A DNA stretch of 64,000 bases from Bordetella genomosp. 9 (GCF_002119725.1 NZ_CP021109.1:434001-498000), one strand, 5' to 3'. Shown: positions 1 to 8,160, numbered from the stretch's first letter. Translations and numbers: made by a program. The notes: generated from the sequence alone by a model not told the origin.

Positions 1-419
1 GGGCAGCGCGGCTCGGGAATCGGCAGCTTCGCCGGTGCGGACCCGAGCACGAACCGCTTCACCGTGTAGGGCTGGCCGTCGCCGGTGAACTCGGTGTGCT
101 CCTCGGGCGTGTCCGCCCGCTGACCGTCGAAGCGGCGTCTGACATAGGGTTCGACCTGCACCTTGGCGCCCTCGTCGGGCACTTCGGTCACGAGGGTGCG
201 ATCGAGCACCGCGAACTCGGCCCGTCCCGTCTTGACGACGATGGCCTCGTCGGTGGTGGCGATGACCTTGCCCTCGAAAGGCTTCGGGTCGATGTGAAAG
301 CCCAGCGTCGAAACTTTGGGCTGGCCGTCGAAGATGTTGAACTTGAACGAACGGACGTTGGAAGGCACATGACCGACAACGAGCGTCGGCATCTGTGCGC
401 GGATGGCTTGGGTATCCAT
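1..419 (-). CDS. Conserved ICE protein of unknown function, 3' end cut by the window edge
   Basis: The frame is open from an ATG at 419 to base 1, so the C-terminus lies outside the window. An AAGGAGT ribosome site sits about 8 bases before the ATG, which fixes the start. The protein begins MDTQAIRAQMPTLVVGHVPS and is soluble-looking, with no signal peptide or membrane segment. It is the last gene seen in the leftward ICE backbone and follows a terminator that closes the upstream gene, so it probably has its own promoter or is read through. I recognise it only as a type common in PFGI-1/clc-like ICEs. No function is known to me. Confidence 0.65.
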   Translation of the reverse strand, partial: MDTQAIRAQMPTLVVGHVPSNVRSFKFNIFDGQPKVSTLGFHIDPKPFEGKVIATTDEAIVVKTGRAEFAVLDRTLVTEVPDEGAKVQVEPYVRRRFDGQRADTPEEHTEFTGDGQPYTVKRFVLGSAPAKLPIPEPRC

Positions 420-436
420 GGGGAGACTCCTTGTGG

Positions 437-476
437 CAACCAAGGGACTCCCGCCCGCAAGGGAGGTATGTCCCTT
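437..476 (-). promoter_or_regulatory. Nested inverted repeat in the leader of the leftmost gene
   Basis: The arms AAGGGAC and GTCCCTT enclose a second pair, TCCC and GGGA, about 20-40 bases before the ribosome site of the gene starting at 419. It could form a hairpin in the 5' leader. No T-run follows it, so it is not an obvious terminator. Its role is unknown. Confidence 0.35.
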
Positions 477-663
477 GAGGGTGAGGTGGATGGACGCGGT
501 ATGCGTCCGGCGAAAGAAACGACCAGCACGGCGAACCGCGCCGCAGTCTCGAAGGTCTCGACTGCCTGGGCATGCTGCCGGCAACGCCAGCGAACATGTG
601 GCCAGCGTGCAGCACATGGCGGCGGCCGTCCGCCTGGAATCGGCAATGCGCCGGCACCGCGTT

Positions 664-697
664 CCGCGAAAAAGAAGAGCCCCGACGTGGGGGCTCG
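664..697 (-). terminator. Rho-independent terminator after the DUF5983-like gene
   Basis: On the minus strand a GAGCCCC / GGGGCTC stem (677-696) with a short loop is followed directly by TTCTTTTT. It begins about 15 bases after the stop codon at 711. This is the clearest intrinsic terminator in the ICE part. Confidence 0.8.
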
Positions 698-710
698 AAT
701 GGGTTGCGGG

Positions 711-1427
711 TTACTCGTCGTCGTAGAGCGTCAGCCCGTCCAGCACTGGCGCGTCGGCATCGAACACCAACATGCGAACGTCGGCGAGCGCAGCCAGGTG
801 CAACACTTCCACGAGGGACTCCGGCACGCCCTTGGCCCGGTGCTCCTGCCGCAGCTCTTCGGCGGTGATGCCCTCGACATGCTGCAGGTTCGCATCCGTC
901 CAGGGCGTGGCGATCAGCTTCACGCCGACCGCCGGGCTGTAGGGAATGCGGAAGGCCACGAACAGAAAACCGCTCGGTGTGGCGATGTCCGCCAGTTCGG
1001 CGAGGAAGCGGCCGGCCTCCTCGGTGATGTGCGCCGAACTGATTTCCCAGGCACGGCTGTAGAACCCGGTCTCGAAGCGCAGGCGGCGTACCACCTCGCG
1101 CGCGGCTTCCTCGGAGTAGGTATCGCCGACGTGCAGCGGCTGGCCGGCTTCTTCGGCCATGACGGCGTAGACGAGGTTTCGGGCGATACCGTGGCTGGGG
1201 CACTGCGCGTCCAGCTCGGGCGGCACGTTCTGGCCCTCGGTGATCAGCGCGAAGTCGTCGCAGAAGACGCAGGCATGGCGCTCGACCTGGCTGTCGGGCA
1301 GATGCGACTGCGAGACGTGCAGCGGCAGGTAGCTCAGCGGGCAGTCGTCGTCGTAGGAAATCGCCAGCAGCCGCTGCACGGACAGGCCATCGTAGCCGCG
1401 GGCGAAGGGATTGTTGGAATGGGACAT
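711..1427 (-). CDS. DUF5983-like conserved ICE protein
   Basis: A 238-residue protein starting at MSHSNNPFARGYDG. The frame is open further upstream, but the ATG at 1427 is preceded by GGAG-like bases (AGGAATCC) and by an untranslated hairpin. The middle holds cysteines in a CVFC pair (about residues 54-57). The C-terminal half carries an 'EISSAHITEEAGRFLAEL' stretch that resembles DUF5983. No enzyme motif is evident. It is followed by a strong terminator. Such proteins are common in the variable backbone of PFGI-1-type ICEs and have no assigned role. The DUF call is from memory of the motif. Confidence 0.6.
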   Translation of the reverse strand: MSHSNNPFARGYDGLSVQRLLAISYDDDCPLSYLPLHVSQSHLPDSQVERHACVFCDDFALITEGQNVPPELDAQCPSHGIARNLVYAVMAEEAGQPLHVGDTYSEEAAREVVRRLRFETGFYSRAWEISSAHITEEAGRFLAELADIATPSGFLFVAFRIPYSPAVGVKLIATPWTDANLQHVEGITAEELRQEHRAKGVPESLVEVLHLAALADVRMLVFDADAPVLDGLTLYDDE

Positions 1428-1456
1428 GGGATTCCTCCAGCAGAGGATGGCCGAGG

Positions 1457-1476
1457 CAATCCCCTGCCGGGGATTG
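1457..1476. repeat. Palindrome CAATCCCC-TGCC-GGGGATTG
   Basis: A perfect 8-bp stem with a 4-base loop, 30 bases before the start of the DUF5983-like gene. Its ATCCCC/GGGGAT arms match the core of the three CTATCCCCTGGGGATAG palindromes at 5.4, 7.3 and 8.2 kb, so it may belong to the same family of elements. Confidence 0.5.
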
Positions 1477-1598
1477 AACCCCAGCGGGTGGATGAAGTGG
1501 CAGCCGGTCAGCCGGCCGCGGCGTCGGGCCACCTTGGTGGCGGGCGGCGCAGGTCAGTGGAAGATGCTGATTCGGGACATGGCCGCTCCTGCGAACGG

Positions 1599-1640
1599 AA
1601 GGAGGGACATGGCCCCGAACGGGGACGCATGTCCCTCGTG
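1599..1640. repeat. Long hairpin between two ICE genes
   Basis: Outer arms GAGGGACATG and CATGTCCCTC (10 bp) enclose inner arms GCCCC / GGGGA around a GAAC loop. It lies downstream of the 130-residue gene that stops at 1678. There is no T-run, so it is not a classic terminator, but it could slow transcription or stabilise the upstream mRNA end. Confidence 0.45.
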
Positions 1641-1677
1641 GGGTGGGATGAAAGGACGGTGGGTTGCCAGGCGCGGT

Positions 1678-2070
1678 TCACCAGCCGTTGTAGTGCAGCG
1701 TGAGGTCAGCGATGACCTGGCGCCGTTCCAGATCGAGGCCGCCGAAGTCGGACAGCCCCTCGAAGCCGCAACGCTTGAGCATCGCGCCGCCCTCGCGGGA
1801 GTTGTAGAAGCTCACCATCGCGGACAGGAACATGCGTTGACCGCTGCTCAGCACGCCCAGGGCGTCGTTGAGCATCAGCATGTTGGGCCGCAGGTCCCAT
1901 TTGGTGGTGGCACGCTGCAGACCTTCGCGTGTGCCGTCGCCGAACCATTCGGCACCAGCGATGTTGACGCCGCGCTTCCACGCCTCGAAGAAGGCTTGGG
2001 GCGCGGCGGCGAAGTGCTGGTTTTCCAGTTCGATCTGATCAAGTACCTCTTGAGGCAGAGCACGGTTCAT
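1678..2070 (-). CDS. Conserved ICE protein of unknown function (130 aa)
   Basis: Starts MNRALPQEVLDQIELENQHF with an AGGAG ribosome site 8 bases upstream. It is soluble and mixed alpha-helical in appearance, with no recognised motif. It sits 24 bases behind the 83-residue gene and is probably co-transcribed with it. Proteins of this kind accompany topB in PFGI-1/clc-type elements; I know no function for them. Confidence 0.6.
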   Translation of the reverse strand: MNRALPQEVLDQIELENQHFAAAPQAFFEAWKRGVNIAGAEWFGDGTREGLQRATTKWDLRPNMLMLNDALGVLSSGQRMFLSAMVSFYNSREGGAMLKRCGFEGLSDFGGLDLERRQVIADLTLHYNGW

Positions 2071-2094
2071 GACGGGGGCTCCTGATGATGGGAT

Positions 2095-2346
2095 TCACGG
2101 GTGGAGGCGCTGCTGCCAGCGGCCCATTTGCAGGGCGTGCTCGGCAGCGTGGTGCGAGCGGAAGTAGCTGACCGACTCGCGCGAGACGGGACCATCCGCA
2201 TCGGCGGTGCCGATGTAGTGGCCGGCTGCGCTGCACAGCACCTGCAGGGGCAGGCGCTTGCCGACGTAGGCCAGGGCCTGGTAGCCGATGGATTCGGCGC
2301 GGGCCTGTTCAGCACTCAAAGGTGCCGATGCGAACGCGAGGGACAT
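2095..2346 (-). CDS. Small conserved ICE protein (83 aa)
   Basis: Begins MSLAFASAPLSAEQARAESI with AGGAG seven bases before the ATG. No signal peptide is convincing despite the mildly hydrophobic start. It is the first gene of a short leftward set after the large non-coding gap downstream of topB. Function unknown. Confidence 0.55.
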   Translation of the reverse strand: MSLAFASAPLSAEQARAESIGYQALAYVGKRLPLQVLCSAAGHYIGTADADGPVSRESVSYFRSHHAAEHALQMGRWQQRLHP

Positions 2347-3153
2347 ATGGTTTCTCCTGGTGGTTGAAGACCGGGAGCACCACGCCCTGTCGGGAGCGGA
2401 GACCTCCCGAAAGGTTGAACATCGAAAGCACCCGCGTCGTGGCGACGCGCGTCCGCGGTGGTCGGTGCGAGGCGGACTGGATCGGTCAACGCGGCGAGGC
2501 GCGTTGCAGCCTTGAAGACCGGAGCTGCCAGGGCATGGTGCTGACGACCGTCAGCGACACATGCGGGAAGGATGGAAGCGCGGCGGCGCACCGTCGCCGA
2601 TCAAACGGAACCGCCCGCCGTCCGGTTTGGCCCGAGCACTGCCGGCAGCAGCAGTGCACGATCCGTCCGCCCACGACAAAGGCGCCGAAGCCCCGTAAGG
2701 CTTCGGCTGGAGAAGAATCAATCCACCTATGGGCTGCAAGCAGGCCAGGCCGTCGTCAAAGCCATTCGCTGCGTCAGCAATCTCACCCGGCCCGTTTCGT
2801 GGCTGGGGCCGGCATCCTCTGGCGTGCATCCACACACAAAGGGAACCCGTTGTTCCGCCGGCGGGCACCGGCACCGAATACCGTCGACCGCAAGCGGTCT
2901 CCTGGCACCTCGCAGCTTTGCGGGCCAAGGCGTCAGGAGACCGCTCGTGGATGGACGGAAGCACTTCGATCAGCGGAATCGCGGCGAGCGCGATTCGACG
3001 AAGCAATGACCTTCTCGCCCTGCAAGCCGTGATTGGCCTGTGCAGGACGCGCACACCGTTGCAGAAGGGAACGCGCGCTGGGGAGTTCCGCGGGGCGCGG
3101 GAGGTTTGCCCCGCCGTCCGCAAGGGCCGGCGTGGCAGAGGGAGGCGTGGGCG
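2347..3153. other. Gene-free ICE stretch downstream of topB
   Basis: About 800 bases with no convincing gene: the open frames here have Arg/Pro/Ala-rich translations and no ribosome sites. It holds two clean hairpins, one at 2390-2410 (TCGGGAG / CTCCCGA) and one at 2684-2707 (GCCGAAGCC / GGCTTCGGC, 9 bp with a 6-base loop). Its length between backbone genes suggests a regulatory region, an RNA gene or an eroded gene. Confidence 0.5.
2684..2707 (-). terminator. Possible terminator hairpin
   Basis: A perfect 9-bp stem (GCCGAAGCC / GGCTTCGGC) with the loop TTACGG on the minus strand, followed by GCCTTTG rather than a full T-run. It is about 450 bases past the topB stop, so it may end a long topB transcript. 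Weak evidence. Confidence 0.35.
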
Positions 3154-5184
3154 TCAGTTCGCCTTGGGGCGCCGGCGCGGTGTCCTGGAGGTGCGACCGG
3201 ATGCGCCGCGCTTGCCTGCCGGGACATCTTCGACCGGCTGCGTACCCTTGCAGTCCGGGTAGCGGCTGCACGACCAGAACGCGCCGCTCTTGCCGCTACG
3301 CTGGCGCATCGGGGCGCCGCACTGCGGGCAGTCCGGCGCGAGCGGCAGCTTGAGGTCCAGCGTGGCGCCGCGGTACTGCTGCACGAGCCGGGCGACCCAG
3401 CTCGATTGCTTGGCGATGAAGGTGTCCAGCGTCATCTGGCCGGCCTCGATCATGTCCAGTGCCTGCTCCCACACCGCCGTGGTCCCCGGGTCGGCGATGG
3501 CCGCCGGCACGGCGTCGATCAACGTGAAGGCCGCATCCGATGCACGGATGGCGCGGCCTTTCTTCAAGAGATAGCCGCGGGCCAGCAGCCCGCTGATGAT
3601 GTTGGCGCGCGTCGCCTCGGTGCCGATGCCCGTGGTGTCCTTCAGCTTCTGCTTCAGGCGCGGGTCGGTCACGAGCTTGGCGACGCCCTTCATGGCCTTG
3701 ACCAGCTCGCCCTGCGTGTAGGGCTTGGGCGGCAGCGTCTTCAATGCCTTCAGCTCGACCTGACCGACTTGACAGGCATCGCCAGCCTTCAACGCTGGCA
3801 ATACTTGGTCGCGCCGTGCATCCTCTCCGTCCGTGTCGTCAAGGGCCGGCGCCGCCAGCATCTGGCGCCATCCGGCCACCGCGATCTGCTTGCCCACCGC
3901 CACCAGCGACTGCCCGCCGCACGTGAGCTGCGCCACCGTCCGGTCAAACTCGTGATGCGGCAGGAACTGCGCGAGGTAGTGGGCACGGATCAGCCGGTAG
4001 ACGGCCAGCTCCTTGTCGGTCATCGCCGAGAGATTGGCCGGCTCCAGCGTGGGGATGATGCCGTGATGCGCCGTGACCTTGCCGTCGTTCCAGGCCCGCG
4101 AACGCTGTTGGCGATCCAGGCGCTCGATCAGCGGCCGCAGGCTGGGGTCGGTCTTGACCAGACTGTCGAGTACGGTCGGCACCTCGGCCAGCATGCTCTC
4201 GGGTAGGTAGCCCGAATCCGAGCGCGGATACGTCGTCGCCTTGTGCGTCTCGTACAGCGCCTGGGCAATGTCCAGCGTCTCCTGCACGTCGAGGCCCAAC
4301 TGCTTGGAACACACTTCCTGCAAGGTGCCCAGGTCGAACGGCAGCGGCGGACCTTCGCGCATGCGCTCCGTCTCGACCGACACCACCTGGGCGCTGCCGG
4401 CGGCGCCCAGGCGGTCGGCGGCCTGCTGCGCCACTGGCTGTTGCAGGCAACGGCCCGCATCGTCGGTGCTGCCTTCGGGCGGTATCCAGTTTGCGGCGAA
4501 GGACTGGCCTGCATGCGACAGTGCGACCTCGGTCGCCCAGAACGGCACCGAGACGAAGCGCGCGATCTCGCGATCACGGTCCACGACCAGCTTGAGCGTC
4601 GGCGTCTGCACGCGCCCGACCGATAGCACGCCGTTGTAGCCGGCCTGGCGGCCCAGCAGCGTGAACAGGCGGCTCAGGTTCATCCCGATCAGCCAGTCGG
4701 CGCGCGATCGGGCGAGTGCGGAGAAATACAGCGGCAGCGTCTCGGCGGACGGCTTGAGCGCACCCAGCGCCTTGCGGATCGACGCATCGTTGAGCGCCGA
4801 CAGCCACAGGCGCTGAATCGGCCCGCGGTAGCCGCATAGGTCGATGATCTCGCGGGCGATCATCTCGCCCTCGCGGTCGGCGTCGGTCGCGATCACGAGT
4901 TCGCCCGCCTTGGCGACGAGTTGCTGCACGACCTTGAACTGCGCCACAGTCGCCGCCTTGGGCTCGACACGCCAACGCTCAGGAACAATGGGTAGTTGCT
5001 CGATGGCCCAGCGCTTGTATTGCTCGCCGTAGCCTTCGGGTGGAACTGCCTCCACCAGATGACCGATGCACCAGGTCACGACGACACCCGCACCGCTGTA
5101 GCAGCCGTTGCCGCGTTGGCCAGCGCCCAGCACACGGGCGATGTCCTTGCCCTGGGACGGCTTCTCGCACAGGAACACGCGCAT
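3154..5184 (-). CDS. topB: DNA topoisomerase III of the ICE
   Basis: A 676-residue type IA topoisomerase, which passes one DNA strand through another and is used by ICEs to resolve replication or transfer intermediates. The N-terminus MRVFLCEKPSQGKDIARVLG opens the Toprim domain. The metal-binding DADREGE is at 101-107. The catalytic tyrosine is in TTYPRSDS (Tyr319). One Cys4 zinc finger lies near the C-terminus (CPQC ... CSRYPDC), followed by a basic tail. AAGGAGG lies 4 bases before the ATG. It follows ssb in the backbone order typical of PFGI-1/clc elements. It is a plasmid/ICE-type topB; the core-genome copy would be a separate gene. Confidence 0.95.
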   Translation of the reverse strand: MRVFLCEKPSQGKDIARVLGAGQRGNGCYSGAGVVVTWCIGHLVEAVPPEGYGEQYKRWAIEQLPIVPERWRVEPKAATVAQFKVVQQLVAKAGELVIATDADREGEMIAREIIDLCGYRGPIQRLWLSALNDASIRKALGALKPSAETLPLYFSALARSRADWLIGMNLSRLFTLLGRQAGYNGVLSVGRVQTPTLKLVVDRDREIARFVSVPFWATEVALSHAGQSFAANWIPPEGSTDDAGRCLQQPVAQQAADRLGAAGSAQVVSVETERMREGPPLPFDLGTLQEVCSKQLGLDVQETLDIAQALYETHKATTYPRSDSGYLPESMLAEVPTVLDSLVKTDPSLRPLIERLDRQQRSRAWNDGKVTAHHGIIPTLEPANLSAMTDKELAVYRLIRAHYLAQFLPHHEFDRTVAQLTCGGQSLVAVGKQIAVAGWRQMLAAPALDDTDGEDARRDQVLPALKAGDACQVGQVELKALKTLPPKPYTQGELVKAMKGVAKLVTDPRLKQKLKDTTGIGTEATRANIISGLLARGYLLKKGRAIRASDAAFTLIDAVPAAIADPGTTAVWEQALDMIEAGQMTLDTFIAKQSSWVARLVQQYRGATLDLKLPLAPDCPQCGAPMRQRSGKSGAFWSCSRYPDCKGTQPVEDVPAGKRGASGRTSRTPRRRPKAN

Positions 5185-5391
5185 GAAGCCTCCTTGAAAA
5201 TGTGCGGTTCATTGGATGGGCGCCAGCTTGGCAGGGCCAGGAGATGCCGGCAGCAAGGAAGCCGATTGATGCAGACGCCGCTTTGTGATCGGCAGGCGGT
5301 CCGTTGCCGCAGCGGTGCGCATAGACCGCAGGAGCTGGCACAGCAAGAGCGTCGTTTCGGGAGGGCGGCTGGAACGCCGTGGACGACCTTG

Positions 5392-5414
5392 GAGCTATCC
5401 CCTGGGGATAGCTC
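5392..5414. repeat. ICE palindrome, copy 1
   Basis: Contains CTATCCCCTGGGGATAG, flanked by GAG and CTC so that the perfect inverted repeat spans 23 bases around a central T. It lies 66 bases after the ssb stop, between ssb and topB. Identical cores are found at 7306-7325 and 8201-8221. There is no T-run on either side. Confidence 0.85.
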
Positions 5415-5479
5415 GCTGGTGCATCGCGGGCGCATGAGGGTTGCTACAGCCGCCCTCGGGGGCGGCGGCGATTGGCGAG

Positions 5480-5863
5480 CTACTGTCCGCCGGCTGGCTT
5501 GGGGCTGAGCGCCACCGACGCGATGCGATACAGCAGAATGCCCACGCGCCGCGCTTCGACCTTGAACGTGACGCGCTCGTTCTCGTCGGCGTCCTCCCAT
5601 TCGTCGCGCACGGTGCGGCCCTCGACCAGCACCCGCATACCTTTCTGGTACAGGTCTTTCCAGTGGTCGGCGTCGCGGTGCCACAGCTCCACCGGCGCCC
5701 AGAAGCCGCCGCGATCTTCGTACTCGCCGTCCTTCTTCGGGATCGGGTTGTCGAAGTAGACGTTCAGGCGAAGCAGCCGGCGCGGCTCGTCGTTGCCGTT
5801 CGGAAATTCGCGGTAGTCCGGCGCAGAACCGATGTTGCCCTCGCCGACGAAGTGCGTGCTCAT
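5480..5863 (-). CDS. ssb: Single-stranded DNA-binding protein of the ICE
   Basis: A 127-residue OB-fold protein starting MSTHFVGEGNIGSAPDYREF, the shortened SSB form found in PFGI-1-type ICEs. It would coat single strands during element replication and conjugation. The region around GFWAPVELWHRDADHWKDLY corresponds to the core DNA-binding strands, and GMRVLVEGRTVRDEW matches the usual SSB 'G..V.VEG.L..R.W' strand. The acidic DIPF tail of chromosomal SSB is absent. The start overlaps the previous stop as ATGA, so translation is probably coupled. Confidence 0.9.
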   Translation of the reverse strand: MSTHFVGEGNIGSAPDYREFPNGNDEPRRLLRLNVYFDNPIPKKDGEYEDRGGFWAPVELWHRDADHWKDLYQKGMRVLVEGRTVRDEWEDADENERVTFKVEARRVGILLYRIASVALSPKPAGGQ

Positions 5864-6408
5864 GGTGACTCCTTGGTGGTGGGTGGAACGGACGCGGTAC
5901 GCCCGTGGACGCGCCGCAGGTAAGCCGCTTCGGCCTGCGCGGCCTTGTTGGCGCATTCCAGGGCTTGGCGGGCGATGCTGTGGGTCAGGCTGATCTGCAT
6001 GTTCAGCACGATGCGCTGCAGTTCGATCGCGTACAGCTCGTCGATCAGCGAGCCCGGCGTCGCGGGGTTGGCCAGCAGGGCCTCCCACAACGCCACGCCC
6101 ATGGAGGAACGGTCGAGGTTGCGCCAGCGCAGGAAGGTCGTCCCTGCGCCAGTGGCCTGCTGGGCCAGTTGCACGTCGAGCAGGCTGAAGGGGTAGGCGC
6201 GTGCCTGGGGCAGCACACGCCGCTGCGCCAGGCCAATTACGTCGTCGCGCAGCGCTGCGCACTGGCTGGCCCAGGTCCCCAGACTCCCCTTACCCTTAAA
6301 GGGCTGTAAAAGGCCTTTTAGGTAGCCTGCGTGTTCCAGCCGCTGGAAGTCCGCTTGTTCCAGCGCCACGAAGCGCGTGGAGTGACCGATGGGGGGCGAT
6401 GCCGTCAT
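5860..6408 (-). CDS. DUF3158 family ICE protein
   Basis: A 182-residue protein (start MTASPPIGHSTRFVALEQAD) of the family regularly found just before ssb in PFGI-1/clc ICEs. It overlaps both neighbours by ATGA (the PFL_4669 stop and the ssb start), showing a coupled operon. It is soluble and helical, with no catalytic motif. Role unknown; the context suggests replication or single-strand DNA handling. Confidence 0.75.
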   Translation of the reverse strand: MTASPPIGHSTRFVALEQADFQRLEHAGYLKGLLQPFKGKGSLGTWASQCAALRDDVIGLAQRRVLPQARAYPFSLLDVQLAQQATGAGTTFLRWRNLDRSSMGVALWEALLANPATPGSLIDELYAIELQRIVLNMQISLTHSIARQALECANKAAQAEAAYLRRVHGRTASVPPTTKESP

Positions 6409-7184
6409 GCGTCAGCACCCTCATTACCCGTCGCCGGATTGGCTGCGCCATCCTTGTGAGCCGGCGCATCGGGCTTGATGGCGGGCGCAGCAGGCGGCGT
6501 GCCGGGCTTGGTCGTCCGCCGCGCGATGGGTGGCGCGAAACGCGAGCGGCGCGTGCCTTCCAGCACGTCCTGCGGCAACTCGCCGAACTTCTCCAGCGCC
6601 GCTCGCGCCGCCGCGTTCTTCGCCGCGAAGTCGTCGCGCGTCGTGCCCGAGTAGCGGTACTGCTGGGCCAGCGAGAACAGGCTGCGCAGCGCGTGCGCGC
6701 CATCATTGAGCCAGCGCTCCAAGGTGCTGCGGTCGATCAGCGCCGTGTGGTGCGCCAGGATGAGTTTGCGTGCCAGGTCGTCGTAGTCGGCCAGCAGGTA
6801 CACCGCCATGAAGCCGAGTTGGGCATTCACGAACAGCGGCAGCTTCACCGGCTGCACGTTCATGTTCTCGCCCAGCGACAGCGCCGGGGGTACATCAGCC
6901 AGCGCCTGGTCCACCTGCTCGCGCAGCGCCTGCAGCGTGCTCTTGGTCTGCTCCAGCTTGTCTTCGATACGCAGCATCCAGAAATCGGAGTACGGATCGT
7001 CCTGTTCGGCGCCGCGCTTCATCTTGTTCATGGCGCTGATGAAGCCGTTGAGACCGATGATGCCGGCGCGTCCCTCGGTCGGCGCACGGCCGTGCCAGAT
7101 GCGCGAAGCGTGATGAGTGTGCAGCGTCAGCGACATCGCGCTGCGCAGCGACCCGAGATTCAATTGCAGGGGGTCATAGGCCAT
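6405..7184 (-). CDS. PFL_4669 family integrating-conjugative-element protein
   Basis: A 259-residue protein starting MAYDPLQLNLGSLRSAMSLT. The first 200 residues are conserved-looking and include HTHHASRIWHGRAPTEGRAG and a central helical segment. The last 50 residues are Pro/Ala-rich and probably disordered. The family is defined by its place upstream of the DUF3158 and ssb genes in PFGI-1-class ICEs. Molecular role unknown. The stop overlaps the next start by 4 bases. Confidence 0.75.
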   Translation of the reverse strand: MAYDPLQLNLGSLRSAMSLTLHTHHASRIWHGRAPTEGRAGIIGLNGFISAMNKMKRGAEQDDPYSDFWMLRIEDKLEQTKSTLQALREQVDQALADVPPALSLGENMNVQPVKLPLFVNAQLGFMAVYLLADYDDLARKLILAHHTALIDRSTLERWLNDGAHALRSLFSLAQQYRYSGTTRDDFAAKNAAARAALEKFGELPQDVLEGTRRSRFAPPIARRTTKPGTPPAAPAIKPDAPAHKDGAANPATGNEGADA

Positions 7185-7305
7185 GGGTGACGACTCGCAT
7201 TAACGGAACGAGTCGCCAGCATCGGCACCGACCGGAAGGCCGTCAGTCAACAAACCGCAATCGGCGTGCGCCTGGTTTGTCCGTGGCGGGAAGGCTGGCT
7301 GTCCC

Positions 7306-7325
7306 AGCTATCCCCTGGGGATAGC
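7306..7325. repeat. ICE palindrome, copy 2
   Basis: AGCTATCCCCTGGGGATAGC, preceded by CTGTCCC exactly as in copy 3. The palindrome supplies the TAG stop codon of the 63-residue gene that ends at 7308, so the element has landed at, or been recruited to, a gene end. Confidence 0.85.
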
Positions 7326-7499
7326 CTCGCGGCGGGTAGCGACGGCAAGCGCCGCCTGCTGTCCCAACTGTGCAATGAAACCTTCGAGTTGGCCGTCGGC
7401 GACATCGGCATGGCGGCCGGCGGCGATGTCGGCCCAGCCCATGCAAGCTGCTTCCTGCAGCGCCTTGAGTTTGGCTGCTTCAGGCTCCTTGGCATTCAT
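7308..7499 (-). CDS. Small protein next to RelBE, antitoxin-like tail (63 aa)
   Basis: Starts MNAKEPEAAKLKALQEAACM with GGAG 7 bases upstream, so it is likely expressed. The segment GWADIAAGRHADVADGQLEG recalls the 'GxADxxAGR' region of small ParD/YefM-like antitoxin C-termini, but the match is short. The last residues (EAIPRG) are encoded by the palindrome. It follows the relE stop by 28 bases and may be a third member of the toxin-antitoxin operon or an unrelated ICE gene. Confidence 0.5.
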   Translation of the reverse strand: MNAKEPEAAKLKALQEAACMGWADIAAGRHADVADGQLEGFIAQLGQQAALAVATRREAIPRG

Positions 7500-7527
7500 G
7501 GTGAATCTCCACTGATGAAAACCGCCT

Positions 7528-7815
7528 TCACTCCCGTGCCGGCGGCCACTGCTGCGCGGCGTGCAACACGCGCAGGATGGACACCGCGCGGGTGTCCTCC
7601 ATGTAGATCACCACGTAGTTCGCACGCACGACCATCTCCCGCGTGCCGGCCACGCGGCCAGGCCGGTAGAGCTTCGGGCGCTCCGGCAGCTTTGCGGCCT
7701 TGGCCTCGATGTCGTTCTTCAACCGCTGCGCGGCATCGGGGTTGTCGTCCGAGATGTAGTCAACAATCGCCAGCAGGTCGGCGCGGGCAGCTTGCCGCCA
7801 CTCAAGTACGCGCAC
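7528..7815 (-). CDS. RelE/ParE-family toxin
   Basis: A 95-residue protein with the ParE/RelE layout: N-terminal helices (WRQAARADLLAIVDYISDDNPDAA), then the strand region YRPGRVAGTREMVVRANYVVIY and the closing strand AVSILRVLHAAQQWP. ParE members poison gyrase and RelE members cut mRNA; the 'VLHAAQQWP' ending is common in the ParE/RelE superfamily and does not settle which. It overlaps the antitoxin gene by 14 bases. It probably stabilises the ICE by post-segregational killing. Confidence 0.88.
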   Translation of the reverse strand: MRVLEWRQAARADLLAIVDYISDDNPDAAQRLKNDIEAKAAKLPERPKLYRPGRVAGTREMVVRANYVVIYMEDTRAVSILRVLHAAQQWPPARE

Positions 7816-8101
7816 GCCGCTTCCTGTCGATCAGGGCCTGCGCCTCGTCCATGACCTGCTGGTGCGGCACCGGCGGCCGTGTGTCGGCCAGCGCCTCCTG
7901 GACCTTTGCCCGGAACCAGGCATCGTAGGCCTCCGGGTCGGCCGTGAGGCCAGCCGGCAGCGCACCTTCCTTGACCACACGGGTCAGCAGGATGCGCACG
8001 GCGTCCGAAACGGTGAGGCCGACCCCGGCGAGCTTCTCGGCGGCATCGGCCTTGAGCCTGTCGTCCACGCGGATGTGCAGCATCGAAGTCTGTGCGGCCA
8101 T
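7802..8101 (-). CDS. RelB/DinJ-family antitoxin
   Basis: A 99-residue antitoxin. The N-terminal ribbon-helix-helix (MLHIRVDDRLKADAAEKLAG, then GLTVSDAVRILLTRVVKEG) binds DNA and is typical of RelB/DinJ. The C-terminal 40 residues would wrap the toxin. AGGAG precedes the ATG. It lies upstream of and overlaps the toxin gene, the usual order, and probably represses its own promoter through the palindrome at 8140-8151. Confidence 0.9.
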   Translation of the reverse strand: MAAQTSMLHIRVDDRLKADAAEKLAGVGLTVSDAVRILLTRVVKEGALPAGLTADPEAYDAWFRAKVQEALADTRPPVPHQQVMDEAQALIDRKRRART

Positions 8102-8126
8102 CGTTGATTCTCCTGTTATGCATTAG

Positions 8127-8160
8127 CCCCTATTTTGTATCTCAATTGAGACCTTGGCAA
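8127..8160 (-). promoter_or_regulatory. Promoter and operator of the RelB/RelE pair
   Basis: On the minus strand TTGCCA is followed about 17 bases later by CAAAAT, a plausible -35/-10 pair in an unusually AT-rich patch. The perfect 12-bp palindrome TCTCAATTGAGA (8140-8151) sits between them, where RelB-type dimers normally bind to autoregulate. Confidence 0.6.
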
